Source: Ottowia testudinis (GTDB taxonomy: Bacteria > Pseudomonadota > Gammaproteobacteria > Burkholderiales > Burkholderiaceae_C). From it: DNA of 64,000 nt. Below are positions 8,846-18,218 of the stretch, piece after piece. Each line of letters begins with the position of its first letter. The stretch's first letter is position 1. A model generated the notes under the pieces. The model did not search any database and was not told the DNA's origin. It worked only from the letters and a program-made list of their open reading frames with translations. Both the position numbers and the translations under genes were made by a program. Where the stretch lies: positions 1,860,001-1,924,000 of the forward strand of contig NZ_CP071796.1 of assembly GCF_017498525.1 (NCBI RefSeq). The letters run 5' to 3'.

Positions 8846-10018
8846 ATGACACGCTTTTGCCGATCCATTGCGCAGGCCAGCGCACTGACTTGCATCGCCG
8901 CCGCTTTGGTGGCTTGTGGCGGCAGCAACGACGACCGCTTTCCCACCTTGACCGGCGGCAAGCCGCTGGTCATCGGCCATCGCGGCGCTGCCGGCTACCT
9001 GCCCGACCACACGCTGGAGGGCTACAAAAAAGCCATCGCGCTGGGCGCCGACTTCATCGAGCCCGACCTGGTGGCCACCAAGGACGGCGTGCTGGTCGCC
9101 CGGCACGAGCCCAACATCGCCGCCACCACCGACGTCAAGAACCGCCCCGAATTCGCCAGCCGCAAGCGCAAGGCGGTGGTCGATGGGTTTGAAGAAGAAG
9201 GCTGGTTCGTCAGCGATTTCACCCTGGCCGAGCTGAAAACCCTGCGCGCCATCCAGCCCATGGCCGACCGCGACCAGAGCCACAACGGCCAATACGCCAT
9301 TCCTACCTTCGAGGAAGTGCTGGCGCTGGCCAAGTTGGAGGGCGACCGCCTCAAGCGCACCATCGGCGTCTACCCCGAGACCAAGCACCCCACCTACCAC
9401 GCCAAGCTCGGCCTGCCGCTGGAAGACCGCCTGCTCGCCATCCTCGACAAGAACGGCCTGACCAAGAAGGATTCACCCGTTATCGTCCAGTCCTTCGAAA
9501 CCGCCAACCTGAAATACCTGCGCACCAAGACGCAGGTGCGCCTGGTGCAGCTGATCGACGGCAACGACGTCAATCCGGACGGCAGCATGGACTTCAGCTT
9601 GCCCTGGGGCCAAGCGTACGACCTGACGGTGGCCGGCGACAAGCGCAACTACGGCGCGCTGCTCACACCCGCGGGCCTGGCCGAGATCAAGAAGTACGCC
9701 GACGGCATCGGCCCCTGGAAGCCTTATCTGATCCCCACGCGCCTGACGATCGGGGCCGACGGCAAGCCGGTCGACCTGAACAAGGACGGCGTGATTGACG
9801 AGCGCGACCGCACCGTGATGGCGCCCACCTCGGTGCTGGCCGACGCGCACAAGGCCGGCCTGTTCGTACACGCCTACACCTTCCGCAGCGAGGCCAAGCG
9901 CCTGGCCAGCGACTACAAGGGCGACCCCAAGGCCGAATACCACCGTTTCTACGACCTGGGCGTGGATGGCGTGTTTGCCGACTATCCGGACCACGCCAAG
10001 GCGGCGCGGGACGATTGA
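8846..10018 (+). CDS. Glycerophosphodiester phosphodiesterase, lipoprotein
   Basis: A 390-residue GlpQ-type enzyme, expected to cleave glycerophosphodiesters to glycerol-3-phosphate and an alcohol in the periplasm. The start at 8846 follows AAAGGAGAG. A lipoprotein signal ends LVACGGS (Cys about residue 23). Catalytic motifs: [19 protein letters not shown] (about 41-59) with the catalytic His, FIEPDL with the metal-binding Glu, and a second His at ARHEPN. The C-terminus has [14 protein letters not shown], the family ending. It is a single gene transcribed away from miaA and towards mutL, and is followed by a CR2 element. Confidence 0.92.
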   Translation: MTRFCRSIAQASALTCIAAALVACGGSNDDRFPTLTGGKPLVIGHRGAAGYLPDHTLEGYKKAIALGADFIEPDLVATKDGVLVARHEPNIAATTDVKNRPEFASRKRKAVVDGFEEEGWFVSDFTLAELKTLRAIQPMADRDQSHNGQYAIPTFEEVLALAKLEGDRLKRTIGVYPETKHPTYHAKLGLPLEDRLLAILDKNGLTKKDSPVIVQSFETANLKYLRTKTQVRLVQLIDGNDVNPDGSMDFSLPWGQAYDLTVAGDKRNYGALLTPAGLAEIKKYADGIGPWKPYLIPTRLTIGADGKPVDLNKDGVIDERDRTVMAPTSVLADAHKAGLFVHAYTFRSEAKRLASDYKGDPKAEYHRFYDLGVDGVFADYPDHAKAARDD

Positions 10019-10035
10019 GGCCGCGCGGGCCTTTC

Positions 10036-10276
10036 GCCCGGATATTTCACCGTGGCCGTGTTTTTGCGGGCCTTTTCACCACGAAGCTTGGGCTCGCATG
10101 GCCAATCCCATTTGGATCTGGCAAAAACACTCGACATCCATCGCAGCCCCGAAACGGGCGCCTGGCGGCATGGTCTGCCTTGCAGGGGCATCCAGCCCCT
10201 GCGACAGCATCCCGCACCGCCAGGCATCCCGTTGCGGGGCGCGCCGGACGCCGCCACGACGAAATATCCGGACTAG
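10036..10276 (+). repeat. CR2 MITE-like element, copy 1
   Basis: About 241 bp bounded by inverted ends: GCCCGGATATTTCACCG at the left, and CGAAATATCCGGACTAG at the right. The centre shares a nearly unbroken stretch (GCAAAAACACTCGACATCC and on) with copy 2 at 25601. It contains a hairpin with stem GCAGGGGC/GCCCCTGC. The right end contains the TAG stop of mutL. No transposase inside. Confidence 0.85.
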
Positions 10277-12087
10277 CGCCCGCGCAGGAACAGCGCGTCC
10301 AGCTCCTTCATCGACAGCTGACGCCACGTCGGGCGGCCGTGATTGCACTGGTCGCTCCGCTCGGTGGCTTCCATCTGGCGCAGCAGGGCGTTCATCTCCT
10401 CGTGCGTCAGGCGCCGGTTGGCGCGCACGGCGCCGTGGCAGGCCATGGTGGCCAGCAGCTCGTGCTGGGCACGCTCGATCACGGTGCCGGCCTCGTGCTG
10501 ACCCACCTCGGCCAGCACGCTGCGCGCCAGTTCCACCGCGTCGCCAGCGGCCAGGGTGTTGGGCACGGCGCGCACGGCCAGCGTCTTGGGCGAGAAGGGC
10601 GTGATCTCCAGGCCCAGGCGCTGCAGCACGGCGGCGGCGCTTTCAGCCGTGGCCACTTCGTGCGGCGTGGCGGCAAAGGTGGCTGGAATCAAAAGCGGCT
10701 GGCTGGCGATGCGGGCGCCGTCCAGCTGGGCTTTCAGCCGCTCGTAGACGATGCGCTCGTGCGCCGCGTGCATGTCGACCAGCACCAGGCCGGCTTGGTT
10801 TTCGGCCAGGATGTAGACGCCGTGCAACTGCGCCACCGCGCGGCCCAGCGGCCAGCCGGTGGCGGCCGGTTCGGGTGGCGCTGCATCGGCCGGGGGCGGC
10901 GCATCTGGGCGCCATAAGGCGCGCAGTTCCTCCACCGCGTGCGCGGGCGATGCTTCAAAATGTATAGCTGCTTGCGCTTGATGGCCGGGCGCAAAAGGCC
11001 TAAAAGGCTTGGAAAGTGCAGGCGCCGCAGCGTCACCTCTGGGCCAGTTGCCCACCGCATCGGCAGCGGCCGCCAGCGCCGCGCGGGGCGCCGCCAGCGC
11101 GTTCTCGACGGCGTGGCGCACGGCCTGGTGCACCTCGCGCCCATCGCGAAAGCGCACCTCTATCTTGGTCGGATGCACGTTGACATCGACACGCGCCGGG
11201 TCAATGGTGACATGGAGCACGTACACCGGTTGCCGCTGGCCGTGCAGCACGTCTTCGTAGGCGGCGCGCGCGGCGTGCACGATGACCTTGTCGCGCACGA
11301 AGCGGCCGTTGACATAGGCAAACTGCTGGTCGGCGCGCGAGCGGGCGGCGTCCGGCAGGCCGGCGCGGCCGGTGACGTGCACCGGGCCCACGCGATGGTC
11401 AAGGGCCACTGAAGCGGCCAAAAAATCCTCGCCCAGCACGTCGCCCAGCCGCTGCGCGCGGCCGGCCTCGCCGGGGTGGGCGCGCCAATGCTCGATCAGT
11501 TTGCCCTCGTGCCAGATGGCAAAACCGACATCGGGCCGCGCCAGCGCGTGGCGGCGCACTGCGTCGATGCAGTGGGCCAGCTCGGTGGCGTCGGTTTTCA
11601 AGAACTTGCGGCGCGCGGGCACGCTGTAGAACAGCTCCTTGACTTCCACCGTGGTGCCCAGCGCGCGCGCCGCGGGCTTCAATTCGCCCGTGCGGCCATC
11701 CAACAACCAGGCGCTTTTTTGATCGCCCGCGCGCGACAGCAGGGCGACTTCAGCAATCGAATGGATAGCGGCCAGCGCTTCGCCACGAAAGCCCATGGTG
11801 CCCACCGCCTCCAGCTCGGCCAGGCTGGCGATCTTGCTGGTGGCGTGGCGCTTGAGCGCGGTGGCCATCTGGTCGGGCGCGATGCCGGCGCCGTCATCCT
11901 CGACGCTGATCAGGCGCACCCCACCGGCGGACAGGCGCACCGTGATCTGGGTGGCGTCAGCGTCCAGCGCGTTGTCGAGCAACTCGCGCACCACCGAGGC
12001 AGGGCGTTCGACCACCTCGCCGGCGGCGATCTGGCTGATCAACTCGTCGGGCAGTTCGCGGATCGGGCGGCGGGGGGTGGGGCTCAT
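10273..12087 (-). CDS. mutL: DNA mismatch repair protein MutL
   Basis: A 604-residue GHKL ATPase that links MutS mismatch recognition to downstream repair. Seen: N-terminal ATPase motifs ISQIAAGEVVERPASVVREL with DNALDADA (about residues 15-45), DDGAGI, and TMGFRGEALAAI, then the transducer domain. The C-terminal dimerisation domain starts about residue 415 (GWPLGRAVAQLHGVYILA). The flexible linker between them includes RPFAPGHQAQAAIHFEASP, encoded by a CR1 repeat in frame. The stop codon is supplied by the end of a CR2 element. Divergent from the YhhN gene, 34 bp apart. Confidence 0.95.
   Translation of the reverse strand: MSPTPRRPIRELPDELISQIAAGEVVERPASVVRELLDNALDADATQITVRLSAGGVRLISVEDDGAGIAPDQMATALKRHATSKIASLAELEAVGTMGFRGEALAAIHSIAEVALLSRAGDQKSAWLLDGRTGELKPAARALGTTVEVKELFYSVPARRKFLKTDATELAHCIDAVRRHALARPDVGFAIWHEGKLIEHWRAHPGEAGRAQRLGDVLGEDFLAASVALDHRVGPVHVTGRAGLPDAARSRADQQFAYVNGRFVRDKVIVHAARAAYEDVLHGQRQPVYVLHVTIDPARVDVNVHPTKIEVRFRDGREVHQAVRHAVENALAAPRAALAAAADAVGNWPRGDAAAPALSKPFRPFAPGHQAQAAIHFEASPAHAVEELRALWRPDAPPPADAAPPEPAATGWPLGRAVAQLHGVYILAENQAGLVLVDMHAAHERIVYERLKAQLDGARIASQPLLIPATFAATPHEVATAESAAAVLQRLGLEITPFSPKTLAVRAVPNTLAAGDAVELARSVLAEVGQHEAGTVIERAQHELLATMACHGAVRANRRLTHEEMNALLRQMEATERSDQCNHGRPTWRQLSMKELDALFLRGR
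10954..11012 (+). repeat. CR1 palindromic repeat inside mutL, in frame
   Basis: Reads TGTATAGCTGCTTGCGCTTG, then GGGCGCAAAAGGCC. Translated from the opposite strand as part of the MutL linker (HQAQAAIH). Confidence 0.85.
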
Positions 12088-12121
12088 GCCATGATTCTAG
12101 AAACTGCCTGTTGTTCTCACC

Positions 12122-12766
12122 ATGCTTGCTCTGCCGCTGACCTTCGTTTGCCTGCTTTTCGTGGCTGCCCTGCTGGTGGCCGAACGTGCCCAGCGTGCGG
12201 GTCGGGCAGGCATCGCCAAAACAGCTGCAAGTGCGAGCTTCATCGCGTTGGCGGTGTCGCTGGGGGCGTTGTCCACGGCATATGGAGTGATCGTGCTGGC
12301 AGCGCTGGTGCTGAGCGCGCTGGGCGACGTGGCGCTGGCGTTTGACCGGCCCGCGGCCTTCATGGCCGGGCTGGGCTTTTTTTTGCTGGCGCACATCGCG
12401 TTCTCGATGGCTTTCGCGCAGGCGCCATGGTCATGGGTGCTGGCCGTGGCGGCGGCCGGCATGGCGGTGGCCGGTGCGCTCAGCCTGCGCTGGCTTTGGC
12501 CGCATTTGGGCGCGCCGTTCAAGGTGCCGGTGGTGTGCTACGTCGTGGCCATCGTGGTGATGTGCGCGTGGGCGGTGGCGTTCAGCGCCGCCACCGGGCA
12601 CTGGCAGCCAGCGGTGGGCGCGCTGTTGTTCGCCGCCTCCGACCTGGCGGTGGCGCGTCAGGCCTTTGTGGCCAAGACGTTCTTGAACAAGGCCTGGGGG
12701 CTGCCGACGTATTACGCCGCCCAGTTGCTGATGGCGTGGTCGATCACCACCGGGGCGCGGGGATAA
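12122..12766 (+). CDS. YhhN/TMEM86 family membrane protein
   Basis: 214 residues, almost wholly hydrophobic with about eight predicted membrane segments. The YhhN family includes vertebrate lysoplasmalogenases; the bacterial role here is inferred only from that. Motif-like features are ALGDVALAF (about 66-74) and LLFAASDLAVARQAF (about 172-186), which carry conserved Asp residues of the family. It starts 34 bp from mutL on the opposite strand and ends 9 bp before the DedA gene, so the two are probably co-transcribed. Confidence 0.82.
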   Translation: MLALPLTFVCLLFVAALLVAERAQRAGRAGIAKTAASASFIALAVSLGALSTAYGVIVLAALVLSALGDVALAFDRPAAFMAGLGFFLLAHIAFSMAFAQAPWSWVLAVAAAGMAVAGALSLRWLWPHLGAPFKVPVVCYVVAIVVMCAWAVAFSAATGHWQPAVGALLFAASDLAVARQAFVAKTFLNKAWGLPTYYAAQLLMAWSITTGARG

Positions 12767-12775
12767 TCGCCGCCC

Positions 12776-13429
12776 ATGGATATCGTGATGCAATTGGTCG
12801 ACTTCATCCTGCATGTCGACCGCTACCTGGGCGCCTTCGTGGCGCAGTATGGCGCTTGGGTGTACGCGCTCCTGTTTTTGATCGTGTTCGTCGAAACGGG
12901 TGTGGTGGTGATGCCGTTTTTGCCGGGCGATTCGTTGCTGTTCGTGGTGGGCGCGCTGGCCGGCGCGGGGCTCATCAGCTACCCGTTGGCCTGCGCGGTG
13001 CTGCTGGTGGCGGCGATCCTGGGCGACCAGTGCAATTACTCGATTGGCCGCTACTTTGGCCCCAAGGTGTTTCAGTGGGAGGATTCGCGCTTTTTCAACC
13101 GGCGAGCGTTCGACAAGGCGCACGCCTTCTACGAGCGCTATGGCGGCGTCACCGTGATCCTGGCGCGCTTCATGCCCTTTATTCGCACCTTCGTGCCTTT
13201 CGTGGCGGGCGTGGCGGAGATGTCGCGCGCCAAGTTCACCTTTTTCAACGTCATGGGGGCGCTGATCTGGGTGCTGGGGTTGGTGACGGCGGGCTACGTG
13301 TTCGGCAATCTGCCGTGGGTGCAGGCCAACCTGAGCAAGATCATCTGGGCGCTGATCCTGGTGCCGGGTCTGATCGCAATCTATGGCGGGTGGAAGGCGG
13401 GTCGCGCGGAGCGCGCCGCCACCCCCTGA
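12776..13429 (+). CDS. DedA family membrane protein
   Basis: 217 residues with about five hydrophobic segments. Seen: the DedA signatures VVVMPFLPGDSLLFVVGALA (about residues 42-61), GRYFGPKVF and RFMPFIRTFVPFVAGVAEM (about 124-142), with the conserved Glu/Arg/Pro residues of this superfamily. Members act in lipid-carrier or phospholipid recycling and membrane homeostasis; the exact substrate here is unknown. It directly follows the YhhN gene. Confidence 0.9.
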   Translation: MDIVMQLVDFILHVDRYLGAFVAQYGAWVYALLFLIVFVETGVVVMPFLPGDSLLFVVGALAGAGLISYPLACAVLLVAAILGDQCNYSIGRYFGPKVFQWEDSRFFNRRAFDKAHAFYERYGGVTVILARFMPFIRTFVPFVAGVAEMSRAKFTFFNVMGALIWVLGLVTAGYVFGNLPWVQANLSKIIWALILVPGLIAIYGGWKAGRAERAATP

Positions 13430-13839
13430 AGCGCCAAGAAAAAGCGGGCGATCCGTTAAAGGCATCGCCCGCCCAAGCTTTGGAGGAGAACTTGCAAAAA
13501 CTGGCTTGCGCCAGCCTTTATTCAACGCGCGTGGCCAAGGCGGCGTTGTCAGATGGGGCTGACCCTCGTCGTCGTCCGGTGTCGATAAGGGGCGATGACG
13601 TGACAAACAGCACCGGTTTCGCGTTCAGCGTCGCGTGCGTGCAACGTCGAGGGCACGATCCCGCCGCCCATTTGAAAGTCAAGAACATCCCAGGGCGCTT
13701 GACAGACAAGCGCTGGAAGCTCATCAATCGATAGCAAATCACAGGGCGGGCGGCACAACTGCCTTGCGTTCGAGGTGCCTGCGGACGGGCTTGCACCGGC
13801 CGCAGGCACGGGCGGCGCGTCAGCATCACGGGGCGGTCT
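13430..13839. other. Intergenic region without a supported gene
   Basis: 410 bp between the DedA gene and the amidase gene. It holds a terminator-like hairpin at its left end and short open frames on both strands, none of which shows a recognisable domain. A GGAGGAGAAC followed by TTG at 13492 looks like a start signal, but the 80-residue frame after it is not protein-like. A decayed or very small gene cannot be excluded. Confidence 0.4.
13438..13472 (-). terminator. Terminator-like hairpin reading leftward
   Basis: Minus strand: GCGGGCGATGCC, loop, GGATCGCCCGC, then TTTTTC. The T run is on the minus strand, so it would end leftward transcripts from the amidase gene or the empty region in between. 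It may also stop the DedA transcript. Confidence 0.65.
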
Positions 13840-15288
13840 TTACACCTGACGGTTGCGGGCCAGCGGCGGATTGGCCGCGAAGTACTTCTGGATGCCGTTG
13901 ATCAGCGCGTTGGCCAGGTCGTTCTGGTAGCTCTCGCTGCGCAGCTTGCGTTCCTCGTCGGGGTTGCTGATGAAGGCGGTTTCGACCAGCACGCTGGGAA
14001 TGTCGGGCGCCTTCAACACCGCGAAGCCGGCGCGCTCGACGTTGCGCTTGTGCAGGCGGCCGACGCCGCCGATCTCGCGCAGCACCGCATCGCCCAACAC
14101 CAGGCTGTCCTTGATTTGCGCCGTGGTGCTCATGTCGAGCAGCGCGCGCTGCACCAGCGAATCCTTCACGCCCAGGTTGACGCCGCCGATGCGGTCGGCG
14201 TCGTTTTCCTTGTTGGCCAGCCAGCGCGCCGCCGCGCTGGAGGCGCCGCGATCGGACAGCGCGTACACGCTGGCGCCGCGCGCCTCCTCGCGCATGAAGG
14301 CGTCGGCGTGCAGGCTGATGAAGAGATCGGCGCCCACGCGGCGCGCTTTTTCGACCCGCGTGCCCAGCGGCACGAAGAAGTCGCCGTCGCGCGTGAGAAA
14401 GGCGCGCATCGGGCTGCCACCGACGATGGTGTTGTTGATGCGTTCACGCAGCTTGAGGGCGATCTGCAGCACCACGGTTTTCTCGTGCGTGCCGCCGGGC
14501 CCGATGGCGCCGGGGTCTTCGCCGCCGTGGCCCGGGTCGAGCGCGACGATGATCAGGCGGTCGGTGCCTCCGGCCGCGCGTGGTGCAGGTGCCGGCGGGC
14601 GCAACGCCACGCGCGGTGGCGGCGGTGCGGCCGGCGGTGGGTTGGGCGCGCGCGCCACTTGCGGGTCGCGCCGGGTGGCCTCGTTGGCGCGCTCGATCTG
14701 CCGGGCGATCAGGTCGCCCAGCGAATCGGCCGTGTCCTGTGGCATGCCGCGCGCGCTGGTCACCGGCGCGGCACCGCTGGCGCCGCCCAGGTCCTTCATG
14801 CGCTCGGCAATCAGTTGCTCCAGCGGGTCGGGCGGGTGCGCGGGGTAGAGGTCGAACACCAGCCGGTGCTGGTAGGCGGCCACCGGCGCCAGCGTGAATA
14901 CCTGCGGCTTGATGTCCTGCTTGAGATCCAGCACCAGCCGCACCACCCCGGGCGCGTTTTGGCCGACGCGAATGCCGGCGATGTTGGGGTCGTCAGCGCG
15001 CAGCTTGGCCACCAGCTCGCGCAGCGTGGGGTTCAGCTCCAGTCCCTCGATGTCGACCGCCAGGCGCGGCGGCAGGCCGACCATGCGGTGCGTGGCCTTG
15101 AGCGCGGTGTCGGATTCAATGGTGACGCGGCTGTAGTCCTCGGCTGGCCAGATGCGCACGGCCAGGATGCCAGCGCCGCGCGCGATGTGGTGCGTGGTCA
15201 GAAGCAGAACCAGTGCGCCGCTTTGCACCAGGGCTCGGCGGCGGGCAGGGGCAAAGTGGGGCCGGAGGGCAGGCGGCATGATCGTCAT
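13840..15288 (-). CDS. amiC: N-acetylmuramoyl-L-alanine amidase, AmiC type with AMIN domain
   Basis: About 482 residues. It cleaves the amide bond between peptide and MurNAc in the septal wall during daughter-cell separation. The N-terminus (LRPHFAPARRRALVQSG) and hydrophobic stretch form an export signal, possibly Tat. An AMIN domain (about 40-145) precedes a Pro-rich linker and the zinc amidase_3 domain: VALDPGHGGEDPGAIG (zinc His), LFISLHADAF (zinc His) and PSVLVETAFISNPDEE (catalytic Glu). The ATG at 15288 overlaps the tsaE stop (ATGA), the usual tsaE-amiC arrangement. Confidence 0.92.
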   Translation of the reverse strand: MTIMPPALRPHFAPARRRALVQSGALVLLLTTHHIARGAGILAVRIWPAEDYSRVTIESDTALKATHRMVGLPPRLAVDIEGLELNPTLRELVAKLRADDPNIAGIRVGQNAPGVVRLVLDLKQDIKPQVFTLAPVAAYQHRLVFDLYPAHPPDPLEQLIAERMKDLGGASGAAPVTSARGMPQDTADSLGDLIARQIERANEATRRDPQVARAPNPPPAAPPPPRVALRPPAPAPRAAGGTDRLIIVALDPGHGGEDPGAIGPGGTHEKTVVLQIALKLRERINNTIVGGSPMRAFLTRDGDFFVPLGTRVEKARRVGADLFISLHADAFMREEARGASVYALSDRGASSAAARWLANKENDADRIGGVNLGVKDSLVQRALLDMSTTAQIKDSLVLGDAVLREIGGVGRLHKRNVERAGFAVLKAPDIPSVLVETAFISNPDEERKLRSESYQNDLANALINGIQKYFAANPPLARNRQV

Positions 15289-15791
15289 GCGCACACCCCC
15301 CGCAGCAGTTCGGCGCCCAGCGCGGTGGGGGCGGTCACGCGCACCTGACGTGCTTCGCTGGCCTGCACGGCGATGTACAGTGCCAGGTCGGCTGGCGGCA
15401 GCAGTCCGGCGGCTTTTTCGGGCCATTCGGCCAGCTTTAGGCCGGGTGCGGCGAACAAGTCGCGAAAGCCGGCGTCTTCCCACTCGCGCGGGTCGTTGAA
15501 ACGGTAGAAGTCAAAGTGCGATACCGCCAGGCCACCGGGTGTGGCATGCGGTTCGACCACCGCGTAGGTTGGGCTTTTGATGCGGCCTGCCACGCCCAAC
15601 GCGCGCAGCAGGTGGCGCACGAAAGTGGTCTTGCCCGCGCCCAGGTCGCCGTGCAGTTCGATGAAGGCGTTGCCCAGCCCGGGCAGCGCCGCCAGGCGGG
15701 CGGCAAAGGCGGCCATGTCGTCTTCAGTGCGCCACACCAGGTGATGCGGCGCGCTTCCTACAATTTGGGCGTGGCTGAACGTGGCGCTCAA
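15285..15791 (-). CDS. tsaE: tRNA threonylcarbamoyladenosine biosynthesis ATPase TsaE
   Basis: About 168 residues. It is the ATPase that resets the TsaBD complex making t6A37 in tRNA. Seen: P-loop LHGDLGAGKTTFVRHLLRAL, then SPTYAVVEPH, HFDFYRF and FAAPGLKLAEWPEKA, all TsaE signatures. The chosen start is a TTG at 15791 with AAGGGA 6 bases upstream, giving LSATFSHAQIVGS; an internal ATG would remove conserved sequence. The first 21 bp overlap the 5' end of queG on the other strand. The frame stays open far upstream, but that part is antisense to queG. Confidence 0.88.
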   Translation of the reverse strand: MSATFSHAQIVGSAPHHLVWRTEDDMAAFAARLAALPGLGNAFIELHGDLGAGKTTFVRHLLRALGVAGRIKSPTYAVVEPHATPGGLAVSHFDFYRFNDPREWEDAGFRDLFAAPGLKLAEWPEKAAGLLPPADLALYIAVQASEARQVRVTAPTALGAELLRGVCA

Positions 15792-16868
15792 ATCGATTCC
15801 CTTGGTCTGTGGACGCTGGTGCGCGGCTGGGCGCACGAGCTGGGGTTCAGTCGGATCGGCGTGGCGGATGTCGATCTGTCCGGCGCCGAACCGGGTTTGA
15901 TGCAATGGTTGCAAGCGGGGTTCCACGGCAGCATGGATTACATGGCCGCGCATGGCCTCAAGCGCGCCCGCCCGGCCGAACTGGTGCCTGGCACCGTGAG
16001 CGTGATCACGGCGCGCATGGATTATTTGCCGCGCGCCGCGCCGGACGATTGGCAGGCCATCGAGTTCGCGCGCCTGCAGCGGCCGGCCGAGGGTGCCGTC
16101 TCGCTGTATGCGCGGGGGCGTGACTACCACAAGGTGTTGCGCGCGCGGCTGCAGAAGTTGCAGGACCACATCGCGCAAGCCGTTGGTCCGTTTGGCCACC
16201 GCGTGTTCACCGATTCGGCGCCCGTGCTGGAGGCCGAGCTGGCCGCCCGCAGCGGCCAAGGCTGGCGCGGCAAGCACACGCTGGTGCTGTCGCGCGAAGG
16301 CGGCTCGATGTTTTTTCTGGGCGAGATCTACGTCGACCTGCACCTGCCGCGCACGCCGCCCACCGGCGCGCATTGCGGGCAGTGCACGGCCTGCATCGAC
16401 ATTTGCCCCACGCGCGCCATCGTGGCGCCCCACCGGCTGGATGCACGCCGCTGCATCTCCTACCTGACCATCGAACACGACGGCCCCATCGACGAGGCGC
16501 TGCGGCCGCTGCTGGGCAACCGCATCTATGGGTGCGACGACTGCCAGCTGATCTGCCCGTGGAACAAATACGCGCAGCGCAGCAGCCTGCCCGACTTCGA
16601 TGCGCGCCAAGGCTTGGCCGGCAGCGGCTTGGCGGCGCTGTTTGGCTGGAGCGAGGAGGAGTTTCTGCGCCGCACCGAAGGCGGCCCGATCCGCCGCATC
16701 GGCCATGTGCGCTGGCTGCGCAATATCGCCATCGCGCTGGGCAACGCGCTGGCGGCACTGCCGCCGGGTCACGCCGGGCGCGCGCCGTTGCAAGCCGCTC
16801 TGCAGGCGCGCGCCGAACACCCGAGCGCGCTGGTGCGCGAGCACGTGCAATGGGCGCTGGGGCGGTGA
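15771..16868 (+). CDS. queG: Epoxyqueuosine reductase QueG
   Basis: 365 residues. It is the cobalamin-dependent iron-sulfur enzyme that reduces epoxyqueuosine to queuosine in tRNA. Seen: N-terminal FSRIGVADVDLSGAEPGL, MDYLPRAAP, and two 4Fe-4S cluster motifs, CGQCTACIDICP (about 204-215) and CDDCQLICPWN (about 255-265). The C-terminus has HEAT-like helices. The likely start is a GTG at 15771 (VAERGAQIDSLGLW); in related genomes queG and tsaE are also head to head. The starts overlap by 21 bp, so both promoters lie within the other gene. Confidence 0.93.
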   Translation: MAERGAQIDSLGLWTLVRGWAHELGFSRIGVADVDLSGAEPGLMQWLQAGFHGSMDYMAAHGLKRARPAELVPGTVSVITARMDYLPRAAPDDWQAIEFARLQRPAEGAVSLYARGRDYHKVLRARLQKLQDHIAQAVGPFGHRVFTDSAPVLEAELAARSGQGWRGKHTLVLSREGGSMFFLGEIYVDLHLPRTPPTGAHCGQCTACIDICPTRAIVAPHRLDARRCISYLTIEHDGPIDEALRPLLGNRIYGCDDCQLICPWNKYAQRSSLPDFDARQGLAGSGLAALFGWSEEEFLRRTEGGPIRRIGHVRWLRNIAIALGNALAALPPGHAGRAPLQAALQARAEHPSALVREHVQWALGR

Positions 16869-16884
16869 CATCACGGCGTTGCTA

Positions 16885-16944
16885 GGGATTTTGGGGCGCA
16901 TATTGGCGCCGAACATGCAGCACCAGCTGCTATTTTCATAGCAT
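16885..16944 (-). repeat. CR1 palindromic repeat downstream of queG
   Basis: Minus strand: ATGAAAATAGCAGCTGGTGC, later GGCGCCAATATGCGCCCC. A diverged copy. The rest of 16869-17180 (312 bp) shows no gene. Confidence 0.6.
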
Positions 16945-17130
16945 TCTAGACCATGCGTCAACCAGCGCATGCGCGCGCCGTGCACGCCAAGGATCAGCGC
17001 CAGGCGCAGGGGGTGCTCAGCATTTTTATGGCGTGAAAGCTTGTGCCCTCGCGCTTCGAGGCGCAGCGAACCCAGATCAAAGCGCGCCCGGCCCAGGCTC
17101 ATGGCCGCGCGATGCATGTCACGCGGTCTT

Positions 17131-17190
17131 TCATTGAAACTGCCTCCAGCGCCTGACCGAAAAGCGCAGGCAGCTACAAATCAAATAGCA
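17131..17190 (-). repeat. CR1 palindromic repeat at the 3' end of the AEC gene
   Basis: Contains CCTCCAGCGCC and AGCGCAGGCAGCTA arms. It overlaps the stop codon of the AEC transporter gene. Confidence 0.7.
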
Positions 17191-18098
17191 AATTGCCCCA
17201 GCACGCCCAACGCGAACGGCAGGCTGACCACCCCAAGGACCGTGGACAGCGTGACCAATCCCGCCACATACGGCCCGTTGCAGCCCATGCGCGCGGCCAG
17301 CACATAGCAGCTCGATGCCGTGGGCAGGGCCGAGAAAATCAGCAGTGCCAACGTTTCCTCCGGCGCCAGCCCGGCTACGCGCGCCAGCGCCCACGCGGCG
17401 ATGGGCATCAGCAGGTGGCGGATGGTCAGCACGCTGGCGCCCAGCAGCTTGCCACGTGCCAGGCTCTGAAACTGCATGCCGGCGCCGGCCGCCATCAGGC
17501 CCAGCGCGATGGACGAGGCGCCAATGCGTGACACCGTGGGCACCAGCCATTCGGGCATCGAGAAACCCAGCAGGTTGGCCGCCAGCCCCGAGGCGGTGGC
17601 CAGGATCAGCGGATTGCGCACCAACTCGCCCGCAAAGCCACGCCCGGCGTGGCGCGCCATGGGCCAAACGGCGCCGATATTGCACAGCGGCACGCAGACG
17701 CCGATCAGCACCGCGATCAGCTGCAACCCCTGCGCGCCGCCCAGGCGCTCGGCCAGCGCCAGGCCGATGAAAGAGTTGAAACGGAACGCGATCTGCGCAC
17801 TGGCTGCGTGGTCGCGCGGGTCCATCCGGCGGCCGAGGCCGGGCACGCGCGGCAGCGCATACGACAGCGCGATCCCGGTGGCGATCAAACCCAGGCCGGT
17901 GCTGATGAGGCCCGAGGCGGCGCGCACCTCGAGCGGGGTGCGCACGATCGAATGAAACAGCAGCACCGGAAACAGGAAGTAGTACACCAGCCCTTCCACC
18001 GACTGCCATACTGGCCGGTTCAGCGCCGTGTGGCGGCACAGCAGGTAGCCGATCAAAATCAGCGAGAAATCCGGGAAAAGCAGTTGGGCGTAGTGCAC
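17181..18098 (-). CDS. AEC (auxin efflux carrier) family permease
   Basis: 305 residues with about ten hydrophobic segments in two sets of five, the AEC layout. Seen: FRFNSFIGLALAERLGG, NPLILATASGLAANLL, and PTASSCYVLAARMGCNG near the C-terminus, a family signature. Bacterial members such as MdcF and MleP move small organic acids; the substrate here is not evident. The start appears to be a GTG at 18098 (MHYAQLLFPDF). It is divergent from the Bug-type receptor gene, whose ligands are also organic acids, so a functional link is possible but inferred. Confidence 0.87.
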   Translation of the reverse strand: MHYAQLLFPDFSLILIGYLLCRHTALNRPVWQSVEGLVYYFLFPVLLFHSIVRTPLEVRAASGLISTGLGLIATGIALSYALPRVPGLGRRMDPRDHAASAQIAFRFNSFIGLALAERLGGAQGLQLIAVLIGVCVPLCNIGAVWPMARHAGRGFAGELVRNPLILATASGLAANLLGFSMPEWLVPTVSRIGASSIALGLMAAGAGMQFQSLARGKLLGASVLTIRHLLMPIAAWALARVAGLAPEETLALLIFSALPTASSCYVLAARMGCNGPYVAGLVTLSTVLGVVSLPFALGVLGQFAI

Positions 18099-18218
18099 GG
18101 CGGCCGAGCATAGCGCCGCTCACAGGGTTTTCACGGGCACATCGTTGCCCGCGGCATGAAACCAGCCGCTACCATGCGCGCTTTCGAAACCAGTTTGTAA
18201 CCACAGGAGTTTTTGCTC

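Noticed and set aside
15792-17117. Long upstream extension of the tsaE frame
   Set aside because: It is antisense to queG; only the last ~168 residues match TsaE.
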